Shown: positions 1-7,673 of the stretch, in pieces
Position numbering within the stretch: the first letter of the stretch is position 1
How the letters are laid out: every line of letters begins with the position of its first letter
Source: Natrinema salinisoli
GTDB lineage: Archaea > Halobacteriota > Halobacteria > Halobacteriales > Natrialbaceae
DNA length: 64,000 nucleotides
Assembly (NCBI RefSeq): GCF_020405205.1
Contig: NZ_CP084469.1
Coordinates: 3,100,001-3,164,000 of the forward strand
Direction: 5' to 3'
The notes under the pieces: model-generated
Database searches by the model: none
Told to the model about the DNA's origin: nothing
Seen by the model: the letters and a program-made list of their open reading frames with translations, nothing else
Made by a program: the position numbers and the translations under genes

Positions 1-1
1 G

Positions 2-559
2 ACGGGTCGGGCGTTGCTCACTCGAGTGTCCGAGTCCCTGTTCGAGGCGCTCGAGACCCATCTCGGGGAGGCGATTCCCGACGCCACGATCGATCGCCGG
101 ACCACGACGGTCCGTGTGACGAGCCCCGAGTACGAACAGCCGTCGCTCGATGCGACGGTGGGAATCGCGACCGGTGGAACGGTCGACGGGCCGGTCGCGG
201 ACGAAGCAGGGATGGTTCTTCGAGACGCGGGCGTGACGGTCGATCGGGTCGACGATATCGGCGTCGCGTCGCTGGATCGGACCCTCGATCAGCTCGATCG
301 ACTCCGCGAGGCGGACGTGCTGATCGTCGCCGCCGGTCGAGAGGGCGCTCTGCCGACCGTCGTCGCCGGTCTCGTCGATACGCCCGTCATCGGCGTCCCG
401 GTCGCCAGCGGCTACGGCCACGGCGGCGACGGCGAGGCGGCACTCGCCGGCATGCTTCAGTCCTGTACCGTGCTCTCGGTCGTCAACATCGACGCGGGGT
501 TCGTCGCCGGTGCGCAGGCGACGCTCTTCGCACGCGCGATCGATACTCCACGGTCCTGA
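2..559 (+). CDS. larB: Nickel pincer cofactor biosynthesis protein LarB (5' end outside window)
   Basis: LarB carboxylates and hydrolyses nicotinic acid adenine dinucleotide, the first step of the nickel-pincer nucleotide cofactor of lactate racemase-type enzymes. The visible 185 residues cover the PurE-like C-terminal domain. They include a Gly-rich nucleotide-binding start (VGIATGGTVDGPVADEAG), the segment ADVLIVAAGREGALPTVVAG, and the PurE-like PVIGVPVASGYGHGGDGEAA. The family is about 250 residues long, so roughly the N-terminal quarter lies before base 1 and the frame is open to the window edge. The gene ends 117 bases before the next small gene. Family assignment rests on domain pattern and is strong. 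Confidence 0.85.
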   Translation, partial: TGRALLTRVSESLFEALETHLGEAIPDATIDRRTTTVRVTSPEYEQPSLDATVGIATGGTVDGPVADEAGMVLRDAGVTVDRVDDIGVASLDRTLDQLDRLREADVLIVAAGREGALPTVVAGLVDTPVIGVPVASGYGHGGDGEAALAGMLQSCTVLSVVNIDAGFVAGAQATLFARAIDTPRS

Positions 560-676
560 CGACGTCCTTATTCTCGAAAAATATTTCCCGAAACCGAAAA
601 GCCAAACAGTGTATGGTGAAGGCTATTTATTCGTTCGACCAGTATACTACGGTACCGGCTCCGGCCGGTGTGACCA

Positions 677-826
677 ATGCCCAAGTGTGACCACTGCGGC
701 GCGCACGTCTCCGAACGGTTCGCACGTGTCTTCGCCGACGAAGACGGCGAAATCCACGCGTGTGTCAGCTGTTCGGCCAACGCCGGAATCGCAGAGGCCG
801 CGAAAGAGCGCGCTCGCGGTACCTGA
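677..826 (+). CDS. Small zinc-ribbon protein (49 aa), haloarchaeal DUF7563-like
   Basis: This is a 49-residue protein with two CxxC knuckles: CDHC at residues 4-7 and CVSC at 29-32, enough for one zinc site. The C-terminal helix is basic and Ala-rich. Small single-zinc-ribbon proteins of this kind are very common in haloarchaea. I recall this one as close to the DUF7563 type, but the number is from memory. The ATG at 677 is chosen because it directly precedes the first knuckle. Its function is unknown; a role in protein or nucleic-acid contact is only an inference from the fold. Confidence 0.75.
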   Translation: MPKCDHCGAHVSERFARVFADEDGEIHACVSCSANAGIAEAAKERARGT

Positions 827-907
827 CCACATCGCTACCACGCGATCAACAACCACGCGCCCCCACGGACGAGACGCTTTTTACGCACCCCCGCCTGTCC
901 ACGAGCG

Positions 908-1156
908 ATGGCCGACCACGTCGTCTACGTCCTCGAGTGCGCCGACGGCTCCCTCTACACCGGCTACACGACCGACCTCGAGCGACGCGTCGCCGAACAC
1001 GATGCGGGCGAGGGCGCGAAGTACACGCGCGGACGGACGCCGGTCGAACTCCGATACCACGAGGAGTTCGACTCGAGGTCGGCAGCCATGTCTCGCGAGT
1101 ACGAGATCAAGCAACTGAGCAGGGCCGCGAAAGAGCGACTCATCGGGCTCGAGTGA
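908..1156 (+). CDS. GIY-YIG nuclease-superfamily protein (UPF0213/YhbQ type)
   Basis: The 82-residue protein is a complete minimal GIY-YIG domain. The core strands read [16 protein letters not shown], with the catalytic Tyr pair, followed by the Arg-bearing helix DLERRVAEH and a C-terminal Glu in the [10 protein letters not shown] helix. This matches the UPF0213/YhbQ/SLX1-like single-domain group, whose members are thought to cut branched or damaged DNA or have unsettled roles. The gene stands alone, with 82 bases to the gene before it and 96 to the next. The domain call is secure; the substrate is unknown. Confidence 0.88.
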   Translation: MADHVVYVLECADGSLYTGYTTDLERRVAEHDAGEGAKYTRGRTPVELRYHEEFDSRSAAMSREYEIKQLSRAAKERLIGLE

Positions 1157-1252
1157 GCCGTCCCGACTCGGCGTACGCCAGTCCGCCACCACATTATATC
1201 ACATCTAACGTCCGAAAAATAGATACTGTCCGAGGCTGGTAGTTACCATACG

Positions 1253-2206
1253 ATGCAAATCGACGTCGTCGACGATCTCAAACAACCCGAATACACCGGC
1301 GAGAACCGGTGTGAACCGTGTACCGTGTTGAACCTCGTCATCGCAGCGGTAGTCGGCTCGCTGATCGCGCGCAAGTCCCGCCTCGGCGGCCTCCTCGCGA
1401 TTACGGTCTCCGTCGCGCTAATCTATCTCAGAGGCTATCTCGTTCCCGGAACGCCGACGTTGACGAAACGGTACCTTCCGCCCGAAGTGCTGCGCTGGTT
1501 CGGGAAAGAGCCCGATCCGGGGGTCGCGAGCGGCCTCGGTGCCGCCGGCTCGACCGGGACGACCTCTGCCGATGCATCCCGCTCCGGCACCGATTCGACC
1601 GACACCTCGTCGCCGTCCGGTGACGTCGCCACGTTCGACGAAACCGACGACGTCGCCGCGACCGACGGCGAGGACGAACAGGCGATCGTCGACCTCGAGA
1701 CGTTCTTCCTCGACCACGACGTCCTCGAGCCGTGCTCGGACAGGGACGACCTCTGTCTCACCGACGCGTTCGAGACCGCCTGGTTCGACGAGATCGAGCC
1801 GCTCGACGAGTCGGGGGTCGACGCCGCGGCGGCCGTCGACGCGTTCGGATTCGAGGCCGATCCCGACGAGTTCGAATTCGAGACCCGCGACGAGACTCAG
1901 ATCTTGATGGCGGGGGGCCGCGGAGCCGGCCGCTGGCCCTCTCGGGCCGGGCTGATCGCGGACGTCGCCGCGAGTCGGGCGCTCGAGACGTGGATCGACG
2001 ACTGGGACGCGTACGATCCCGAGACGAAAGGCGAGGTGCTCAACAGCCTCCGGATGTTCCTCGAGACGTGTCCCTCCGGCGGCGACGTGGAGATGGGCGA
2101 GGAGGTCGTCGAATCCTGCTGTACGTCCCATCAGGTCGTCGCGGTGACCTGCGAGGAGACGGGCGAACGGCTCTTCGAACAGCGCCTCTCCGACGTCGAG
2201 GCCTGA
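1253..2206 (+). CDS. Conserved haloarchaeal membrane-anchored protein with Cys-rich C-terminal domain
   Basis: I do not recognise a characterised family. The 317-residue protein has a CEPC motif at residues 21-24. Two hydrophobic segments follow, about residues 25-40 and 44-62, ending in a conserved-looking stretch LPPEVLRWFGKEPDPG. Next comes a long Ser/Thr/Asp-rich linker (about 85-140) and a C-terminal domain of about 170 residues. That domain contains scattered cysteines (LEPCSDRDDLC, ETCPSGG, VESCCTSHQ, VTCEETG). The layout suggests a membrane anchor carrying a cytoplasmic or surface metal/thiol domain; this is inference. A six-T tract at 2233-2238 lies just after its stop. Confidence 0.6.
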   Translation: MQIDVVDDLKQPEYTGENRCEPCTVLNLVIAAVVGSLIARKSRLGGLLAITVSVALIYLRGYLVPGTPTLTKRYLPPEVLRWFGKEPDPGVASGLGAAGSTGTTSADASRSGTDSTDTSSPSGDVATFDETDDVAATDGEDEQAIVDLETFFLDHDVLEPCSDRDDLCLTDAFETAWFDEIEPLDESGVDAAAAVDAFGFEADPDEFEFETRDETQILMAGGRGAGRWPSRAGLIADVAASRALETWIDDWDAYDPETKGEVLNSLRMFLETCPSGGDVEMGEEVVESCCTSHQVVAVTCEETGERLFEQRLSDVEA

Positions 2207-2232
2207 TTCGGCCTCGCGAAGCGTGCCGTCGC

Positions 2233-2238
2233 TTTTTT
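2233..2238 (+). terminator. T-tract, possible archaeal terminator
   Basis: Six consecutive T residues lie 27 bases after the stop of the membrane-protein gene and 26 bases before the next start. Archaeal RNA polymerase terminates at short U-tracts without a required hairpin. Its closeness to the next gene makes the call tentative. Confidence 0.35.
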
Positions 2239-2263
2239 CGCGCCGGCTGCCGACCATACGAGC

Positions 2264-3658
2264 ATGGAGACGATCAGGTTCGGCACCGACGGCTGGCGGG
2301 CGACGCTCGAGGAGTTTACGGCCCCGCGAGTTCGGATGGTGGGGCAGGCGGTCGCGACGTATCTCGCGGATGAGGGGGTCGAGGACCCGGTCGCGGTCGG
2401 ATACGATGCCCGCGAGACCTCCCGCGGATTCGCCGAGGAACTGACGCGAGTGCTGTGTTCGAACGGGTTCGACGTCCTGCTTTCGGACCGGGACCGGCCG
2501 ACGCCGCTGGTCGCCTACGCGATCGCCGATCGAGATCTCGCCGGCGGGCTCGTGATTACGGCCTCGCACAATCCGCCGGAGTACAACGGCGTGAAGTTCA
2601 TTCCCGGGGACGGGGCCCCGGCCCTGCCCGCCGTCACCGACGCCATCGCGGAGCGGCTCGCCGAACCCGATCCGCTCCCCGAGAGCGACCACGGGACCGT
2701 CCGCGAGGTCGACTTCGCCGCTCCCCACGCCGACGCCGCCCTCGAACTGGTCGCGTCGATTACGGGCGGGACCGACCTTTCGGAACTAACCGTCGCCTAC
2801 GACGCCATGCACGGGAGCGGCCGCGACACGACCGACGCACTGCTCGAGCGCGCCGGTGCCACCCTCGAACGGTTCCGCTGCGAGCGCGACCCCGAGTTCG
2901 GCGGCGGCTCCCCCGAACCCGCAGCCGAGAACCTCGTGGCGCTGACCGAGACCGTCACGGACGACGACAGCGACGTCGAGCTGGGGATCGCGAACGACGG
3001 GGACGCCGACCGACTCGCCGTCATCACGCCCGACCGGGGCTACCTCGACGAGAACCTGTTCTTCGCCGCGCTGTACGACTACCTGCTCCAGGACGCGTCG
3101 GGTCCGGCGATCCGGACGGTTTCGACGACCTACCTGATCGACCGGGTCGCCGAGGCCCACGGCGAGACCGTCCACGAGGTCCCGGTCGGCTTCAAGTGGG
3201 TCGCCGAGGCGATGGCCGATCACGACGCGCTGGTCGGCGGCGAGGAGTCCGGTGGCTTCACCGTCCGGGGACACGTCCGCGAGAAAGACGGCGTCCTGAT
3301 GGCGCTGCTCGCGGCCACGATGCACGCCGACGAGCCGCTCGACGCTCGGGTCGACCGACTCCTCGAGGAGCACGGCACCGTCGTCCAGGACAAGATCAGC
3401 GTGGCCTGTCCCGACAGCGAGAAATCGCGGGTGCTGTCCGATCTCGAGGGCGCGATCCCCGAGACCGTCGCGGGAACGGCGGTGGAGGACGTGAACACCG
3501 CCGACGGGTTCAAACTCCTGCTGGCCGACGGCTCGTGGCTGCTGGTCCGTCCGAGCGGGACCGAGCCCGTGCTTCGGGTATACGCCGAGGCTGGGGACGA
3601 AGAGCGGGTTGGGGAACTGCTTGAGGCGGGCGAGGAACTGGTCGAACCACTCGTCTGA
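2264..3658 (+). CDS. Phosphoglucomutase/phosphomannomutase/phosphoglucosamine mutase family (464 aa)
   Basis: An alpha-D-phosphohexomutase that moves phosphate between C1 and C6 of a hexose phosphate, supplying sugar nucleotides for glycans. All four family motifs are present. The phosphoserine loop is ITASHNPPEYNGVKF (Ser101), the Mg site is NDGDADRLAV, the sugar loop is GGEESGGF, and the C-terminal phosphate-binding loop is RPSGTEPVLRVYAE. The length is typical for an archaeal member. Substrate preference (glucose, mannose or glucosamine) cannot be read from these motifs. The gene runs convergent with cysE, only 23 bases apart. Confidence 0.92.
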   Translation: METIRFGTDGWRATLEEFTAPRVRMVGQAVATYLADEGVEDPVAVGYDARETSRGFAEELTRVLCSNGFDVLLSDRDRPTPLVAYAIADRDLAGGLVITASHNPPEYNGVKFIPGDGAPALPAVTDAIAERLAEPDPLPESDHGTVREVDFAAPHADAALELVASITGGTDLSELTVAYDAMHGSGRDTTDALLERAGATLERFRCERDPEFGGGSPEPAAENLVALTETVTDDDSDVELGIANDGDADRLAVITPDRGYLDENLFFAALYDYLLQDASGPAIRTVSTTYLIDRVAEAHGETVHEVPVGFKWVAEAMADHDALVGGEESGGFTVRGHVREKDGVLMALLAATMHADEPLDARVDRLLEEHGTVVQDKISVACPDSEKSRVLSDLEGAIPETVAGTAVEDVNTADGFKLLLADGSWLLVRPSGTEPVLRVYAEAGDEERVGELLEAGEELVEPLV

Positions 3659-3681
3659 GTATTCGCTCAGACACGTTCCGG

Positions 3682-4197
3682 TCAGTCGACTCGCTCCGCC
3701 GGCACGCCCACGACGGTCGCGCCCGCCGGGACGTCCTCGGTGACGACCGAGCCGGCACCGACGGCCGCGTCCTCGCCGATCGTGATATCGCCCAACAGCG
3801 TCGCGTTCGCGCCCAACTGCACGCCCTCCTCGACGGTCGGGTGGCGCTTGACCGGCTCGTTGGTGTCCCCGCCGAGCGTGACGCCGTGGTACATGTGGAC
3901 GTCGTCGCCGATCTCGGCCGTTTCGCCGATGACGACGCCCATCCCGTGATCGATCGTCACCCGGCGACCGAGCTCGGCGGCCGGATGGATCTCGACGCCC
4001 GTCAGCAGGCGCACGAGGTGGGAGAACAGCCGCGCGAACAGCCGACCGATGGGGCCGCCGTTCCAGCATCGGTGGGCGAGCCGGTGTGACCAGACCGCGT
4101 GGAGGCCCGGATAACAGCACACCACCTCGAGCCACCCCTTCGCGGCGGGGTCGCGCTCGCGCATCGCCCGCACGTCCTCACGCATGCGTTCGAACAT
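3682..4197 (-). CDS. cysE: Serine O-acetyltransferase (EpsC-type CysE)
   Basis: The enzyme transfers acetyl from acetyl-CoA to L-serine, giving the O-acetylserine used for cysteine synthesis. The 171-residue protein is the short EpsC type. A helical N-terminal part contains SHRLAHRCW, and a left-handed beta-helix of hexapeptide repeats follows ([19 protein letters not shown], then [20 protein letters not shown]). The active-site stretch [10 protein letters not shown] and the typical end GVPAERV are present. Regulation is not visible. Other hexapeptide acyltransferases look similar, but the IDHG...HGVTLGG combination favours serine acetyltransferase. Confidence 0.9.
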   Translation of the reverse strand: MFERMREDVRAMRERDPAAKGWLEVVCCYPGLHAVWSHRLAHRCWNGGPIGRLFARLFSHLVRLLTGVEIHPAAELGRRVTIDHGMGVVIGETAEIGDDVHMYHGVTLGGDTNEPVKRHPTVEEGVQLGANATLLGDITIGEDAAVGAGSVVTEDVPAGATVVGVPAERVD

Positions 4198-4444
4198 CGC
4201 TCCCCGTCGTAGTCCTCGTTGAAATGGCCTCGACGTGATGCCGTCGGGTGGACTCGCGAGTCGGCGAGCGGCAACACCGGCCCGCGGCGCGTGGCGGATA
4301 GTTCCGGACGGTGCACGCGGTGTGGCCGGTGGATACCATATCCGAACGTAGCAGCGGGGGCAGTGTAAAAAGATTCGTTTCCGCTCCCCTTCGGCGGGTC
4401 GAGCGTTCGACAGCGGATTCGTGTTCGCGGGCAGCCCCGTTCGA

Positions 4445-5113
4445 TCACTCCCCTCGAGCGAGTCGCGTTCCGATTCGCGCCGGTAACCCCGCGTCTTCGA
4501 CGGCCTCCTGTACGGCTTCGATATCGTACTCGACTCGGTGGGTGTCGACCGTCAGTCCGTCGAGATCCAACACGGCGTACCCCGCTCGCGGATCCCCGTC
4601 GCGGGGTTGGCCGACGCTGCCCGGATTCACGACGATTCCCTCCGCGAACTGCTTCGCACCCTGAACGTGGGTGTGACCGAGTACCAGGACGTCCTCGTCT
4701 CCGAGCAGTCGGGGTGAGAACTCCTTCGGGTACGTGTATCGGGTGTAGCGATCCGGGTCGTCCGGATGCCCGTGGACGAGTTTCACCCGGCCATCACAGG
4801 CGAAGCTTTCGGCCGGTAGCGAGGCCAGCCACTCGAGCTGGTCATCGGAGAGCTGCTTTTTGGCGTGATCGACGCCCGCCTTTGCCATGCCGTTGAATCG
4901 GAAGGGGGTGTCTCCGGCGACCGCCGCGTCGTGGTTCCCCATCACCGTCGGCACGTCCCGCTCCCGCAACTCGTCGACGCAGTCGGCGGGCCAGGGGTTG
5001 TAGCCGACGACGTCGCCCGCACAGAGCAGTTCGTCTACCGGCGGCATATCCTCGAGGACGGCCTCCAGCGCGACCCGATTGCTGTGAACGTCCGAAATAA
5101 GTCCGACCTTCAT
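4445..5113 (-). CDS. Metallophosphoesterase, YfcE/MJ0936-like
   Basis: A 222-residue calcineurin-like phosphoesterase domain with the metal ligands in order: GLISDVHSN near the N-terminus, [29 protein letters not shown] and LGHTHVQG. The residues [19 protein letters not shown] near the end match the stand-alone phosphodiesterase type. Substrates of this group are generally unknown (model phosphodiesters, possibly cyclic nucleotides). The ATG at 5113 puts the DVH motif at residues 8-10, as expected. A dispersed repeat lies immediately upstream. Confidence 0.88.
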   Translation of the reverse strand: MKVGLISDVHSNRVALEAVLEDMPPVDELLCAGDVVGYNPWPADCVDELRERDVPTVMGNHDAAVAGDTPFRFNGMAKAGVDHAKKQLSDDQLEWLASLPAESFACDGRVKLVHGHPDDPDRYTRYTYPKEFSPRLLGDEDVLVLGHTHVQGAKQFAEGIVVNPGSVGQPRDGDPRAGYAVLDLDGLTVDTHRVEYDIEAVQEAVEDAGLPARIGTRLARGE

Positions 5114-5210
5114 GCTCGAGGGTAAGCGGTGCGAGTGGTATGTAGGTTATCCAACTCCCGTTCAGAACGGAGGGTCTTCGTGTCACTTCAGTTCGATTGA
5201 CCGACGTGGG

Positions 5211-5346
5211 GTGGCGCACGCTGTCGGCCGGCCGAACGAAAGTGAGGTCGGCCGATGACAGCGTGCGAGGGATGAGCGAGGGAGCCGTGCGATCGAGCGA
5301 ATCGGCTGGGGAGGGCGTGGAAACTCCCTGCAGCCACGATAGCGTG
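5211..5346 (+). repeat. Dispersed intergenic repeat, copy A
   Basis: This is the first of three related copies in the window (others at 9171-9306 and 57523-57835, both inverted relative to this one). It opens with GTGGCGCACGCTG and ends near GCCACGATAGC. Inside, GCACGCTGTC and GACAGCGTGC form a perfect 10-bp outer stem around a GGCCGGCC-rich core. The block GAATCGGCTGGGGAGGGCG is shared nearly unchanged with copy B. No coding potential is convincing, and there is no transposase. It occupies the gap between the phosphoesterase start and the purO stop. Confidence 0.75.
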
Positions 5347-5431
5347 ATACCTGCTTTTCCCTCGATCCCTTCGAGCGCTATTTCGTGGGTATCGACCGAC
5401 AGATTTCAGCAGGCGATAGGATCCGTGCCGA

Positions 5432-6022
5432 TCAGTCGCCGTTCTCGATCGCCGTCTCGAACCCGTCTCCCGTTCGGGCGACGCCGGCCGCACAGACCGC
5501 GTGTTCGAACTCGTGGTCGTACACTTCGCTCGCGGCCGCCTGAGCACTGTCGGCCTCAAGCTCGAACGCTTCGGGGGCGTTCGTCTCGTAGGTCGCGACC
5601 AGCGTCGGCTCGTCGACGGTTTCGACGAGCAAGGCGTCCTTCCGAACCGTCCCGATCAGGGCCTCGCCGTCGTCGCCCATCGTCGCGGCGATGCGGGGCG
5701 TGTCGTAATCGTCCTTCTCGTAATCCAGCGCCAGCAGGCTCTCGGCCAGCGCGTCGCGAGCCGGATAGCCGAGCTCGAGCTTCTCCGCGATCGGATCGAC
5801 GTGCGAGCCGTTCCCGAAGGCCGCCGTCTCGCCCGTCGGGGTCTCGACGACCCGCAGACAGTTGTAGGAGACGTAGGGGTTGTCCGTTGCCGGGGCGTCC
5901 GCGGTGGGACCGACGGTGAGCGCCTCGTCTCGAGCGGTGATCTCGCGGTTCGGGAACGACCGCGACGATACACGGTACGCTCCGACTTCGGGACCGACGA
6001 CGACGAATCGTCCGACGTACAT
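5432..6022 (-). CDS. purO: Archaeal IMP cyclohydrolase PurO
   Basis: PurO closes the ring of FAICAR to give IMP, the last step of archaeal de novo purine synthesis. The 196-residue product begins [10 protein letters not shown], and the Ntn-like fold is recognisable from [23 protein letters not shown] and [14 protein letters not shown]. The ATG at 6022 is chosen because earlier in-frame starts would run through low-quality sequence and beyond the usual start of the family. The C-terminal stretch [14 protein letters not shown] is also typical. It lies divergent from the HNH gene. Confidence 0.93.
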   Translation of the reverse strand: MYVGRFVVVGPEVGAYRVSSRSFPNREITARDEALTVGPTADAPATDNPYVSYNCLRVVETPTGETAAFGNGSHVDPIAEKLELGYPARDALAESLLALDYEKDDYDTPRIAATMGDDGEALIGTVRKDALLVETVDEPTLVATYETNAPEAFELEADSAQAAASEVYDHEFEHAVCAAGVARTGDGFETAIENGD

Positions 6023-6130
6023 ACCCGGGACTGGGCGGGAGAGGGGAAAAGGGGTATCGGTTCGGGCTCGAGCGGCGGCCGTCGCCGCGTGGTTCGAGGG
6101 TTTATATGCGATAGCGCGGCCAACGGCGGT

Positions 6131-6703
6131 GTGGCTACGGAGGACGAGTGTCTCGAGGCGTTGCAGCGGGCGGCCAAACAACTCGGCGAGTCGCCGACGA
6201 AAGCACAGTACGAGGAGCTAGGTCTGACGCCGGCTTCTGCGACCATCATGAAAACAATGGGTGGGTGGAACGCAGCGAAAGAGCGGGCAGATTTGGAAAC
6301 ATTTGACCCGCAGGTGACGGGTGGACAGCCGATCCAGCCAAAACCGGATTGGGTTGACATTCCTGATGATACCGATTGGAAGGAACTCACTGGTCAACAA
6401 CGCTGGTACTACAAGAACCGTGGTGAACGTATTTGTCGAAAGGACCGCCGTCGAAACCGACTTCGAAAGCGGCTCCGTACGTATAAAGACGAACAGTGTG
6501 AATGTCGACGATGCGATGAAGATCGGCCACCTTGTCTTGATTTTCACCATCCTGGTCAAAAGGAATCGAATATATCGAAGATGGTGAATAACGGGTACTC
6601 CTGGAACAGTATTCGAGAGGAGATCGACCACTGCATCGTCCTCTGTGCGAACTGCCATCGACTGGAACATCATGACTCAGTCGTTGATCACCTGAGTTCG
6701 TAA
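6131..6703 (+). CDS. HNH endonuclease with N-terminal homing-associated repeat
   Basis: The 190-residue protein starts at a GTG placed about 25 bases after a TATA-like TTTATATGC (6101-6109), the usual leaderless spacing. Residues 10-45 contain the helix-turn-helix segment [12 protein letters not shown]...MGGWNAAKE, like the homing-endonuclease-associated repeat. A basic linker follows ([17 protein letters not shown]). The C-terminal HNH/beta-beta-alpha domain has two zinc knuckles (CECRRC and CANC) and catalytic LDFHHPG...[10 protein letters not shown]. The gene is visibly richer in A/T than its neighbours and uses less-biased codons. This suggests acquisition as a mobile or selfish element. 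It sits 68 bases before a tRNA gene. Confidence 0.88.
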   Translation: MATEDECLEALQRAAKQLGESPTKAQYEELGLTPASATIMKTMGGWNAAKERADLETFDPQVTGGQPIQPKPDWVDIPDDTDWKELTGQQRWYYKNRGERICRKDRRRNRLRKRLRTYKDEQCECRRCDEDRPPCLDFHHPGQKESNISKMVNNGYSWNSIREEIDHCIVLCANCHRLEHHDSVVDHLSS

Positions 6704-6771
6704 CACTCTAATACGGAACCCAACTATGTGGTAATACACCGTCGGAAATCAGAGCCGACGGAAACATGTCA

Positions 6772-6844
6772 AGTCCATTAGGGTAGCGGCCAATCCTGAA
6801 GCCTTCTGGGGGCTTCGACGCTGGTTCGAATCCAGCATGGACTA
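6772..6844 (+). tRNA. tRNA-Gln (anticodon CTG)
   Basis: A complete cloverleaf can be drawn. The 7-bp acceptor stem is AGTCCAT with ATGGACT, followed by discriminator A at 6844. The D-arm is GGGT-AGCGGCCA-ATCC. The anticodon arm has loop TTCTGGG giving anticodon CTG. The T-arm is GCTGG-TTCGAAT-CCAGC. No CCA is encoded and no intron is present. The CTG anticodon reads CAG, so the amino acid is glutamine. In archaea tRNA-Gln is normally charged with Glu and then amidated by GatDE. Confidence 0.93.
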
Positions 6845-6973
6845 CTTCTCTGCCGTTTCGAATCGAGCATTTCCCCAGCCACGCCTCTCGATCTCCAGTT
6901 GAAACGAAGGGGTCTTGAAATAGTTTTCACGGTACCAGAAGTCATATTTTCGTGCCCCCAGTAGCTACCCAGT

Positions 6974-7672
6974 ATGAACCGACGGACATTCCTCGCTGTC
7001 GGGGGGGCGGCAGCGTTCGGCGGGGTCGCTGGCTGTCTCGGCAACAACAGCGGGACGGCTGCAAACGAGTTCGATTACGAGACGACGACGACTGATGGAG
7101 TCGCGGTTCCGCTCGCGCCGGTCGACGACGTCTTCGACTGGTACGAAAACGACGAGGCGCGCTTCGCGGACGCACGCGGTCGCGATCAGTACGAGACGAT
7201 TCGCATCGCGGACGCCGTCTTTTCGCCGGCTCCAGACGGAACCGAAGACGATCCGGTGGAGGAATGGTCGACCGACACGCGAATCGTCACCTACTGTGGC
7301 TGCCCGCATCACCTCTCGTCCCAGCGGGCCGCGTCGCTGATCGATGCGGGATACGAACACACGTACGCGATCGACGAAGGGCTCGGCGGATGGGCCAATA
7401 ACGGATACCCGCTGGCGGGATCGGACGTCGAAACCGAACGGCAGACCTACGAAATCAGCGGGATGACCAGCGCCGATTACGCCGGTCAGATGGTCTCCCT
7501 CGAGCAAGTCGACGCCGATCGACGCGAAGCCGCACCGATCGCAGACGACGGCTCGTACACGCTGCAACTTCATTACGCCGGCTCGACCGACTCCCGATTC
7601 AGAGTCGAGGCCCCCGATTACACGACCGAGGGTACGCTCGCGGAACTGACGAGCGCCACGATAACGGCCTGA
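6974..7672 (+). CDS. Tat-exported lipoprotein with rhodanese-like domain
   Basis: The 232-residue protein starts MNRRTFLAVGGAAAFGG, a twin-arginine signal, followed by lipobox VAGC with the lipidated Cys at 21. It is therefore expected on the outer face of the membrane. Residues about 45-150 form a rhodanese-like fold. FADARGRDQYETIRI marks the substrate-entry strand, TYCGCPHHLSSQRAASLI the active-site Cys loop, and YAIDEGLGGWANNGYPL the C-terminal signature. A beta-rich tail of about 80 residues follows. Rhodaneses carry sulfane sulfur; the physiological donor here is unknown. Confidence 0.85.
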   Translation: MNRRTFLAVGGAAAFGGVAGCLGNNSGTAANEFDYETTTTDGVAVPLAPVDDVFDWYENDEARFADARGRDQYETIRIADAVFSPAPDGTEDDPVEEWSTDTRIVTYCGCPHHLSSQRAASLIDAGYEHTYAIDEGLGGWANNGYPLAGSDVETERQTYEISGMTSADYAGQMVSLEQVDADRREAAPIADDGSYTLQLHYAGSTDSRFRVEAPDYTTEGTLAELTSATITA

Positions 7673-7673
7673 C

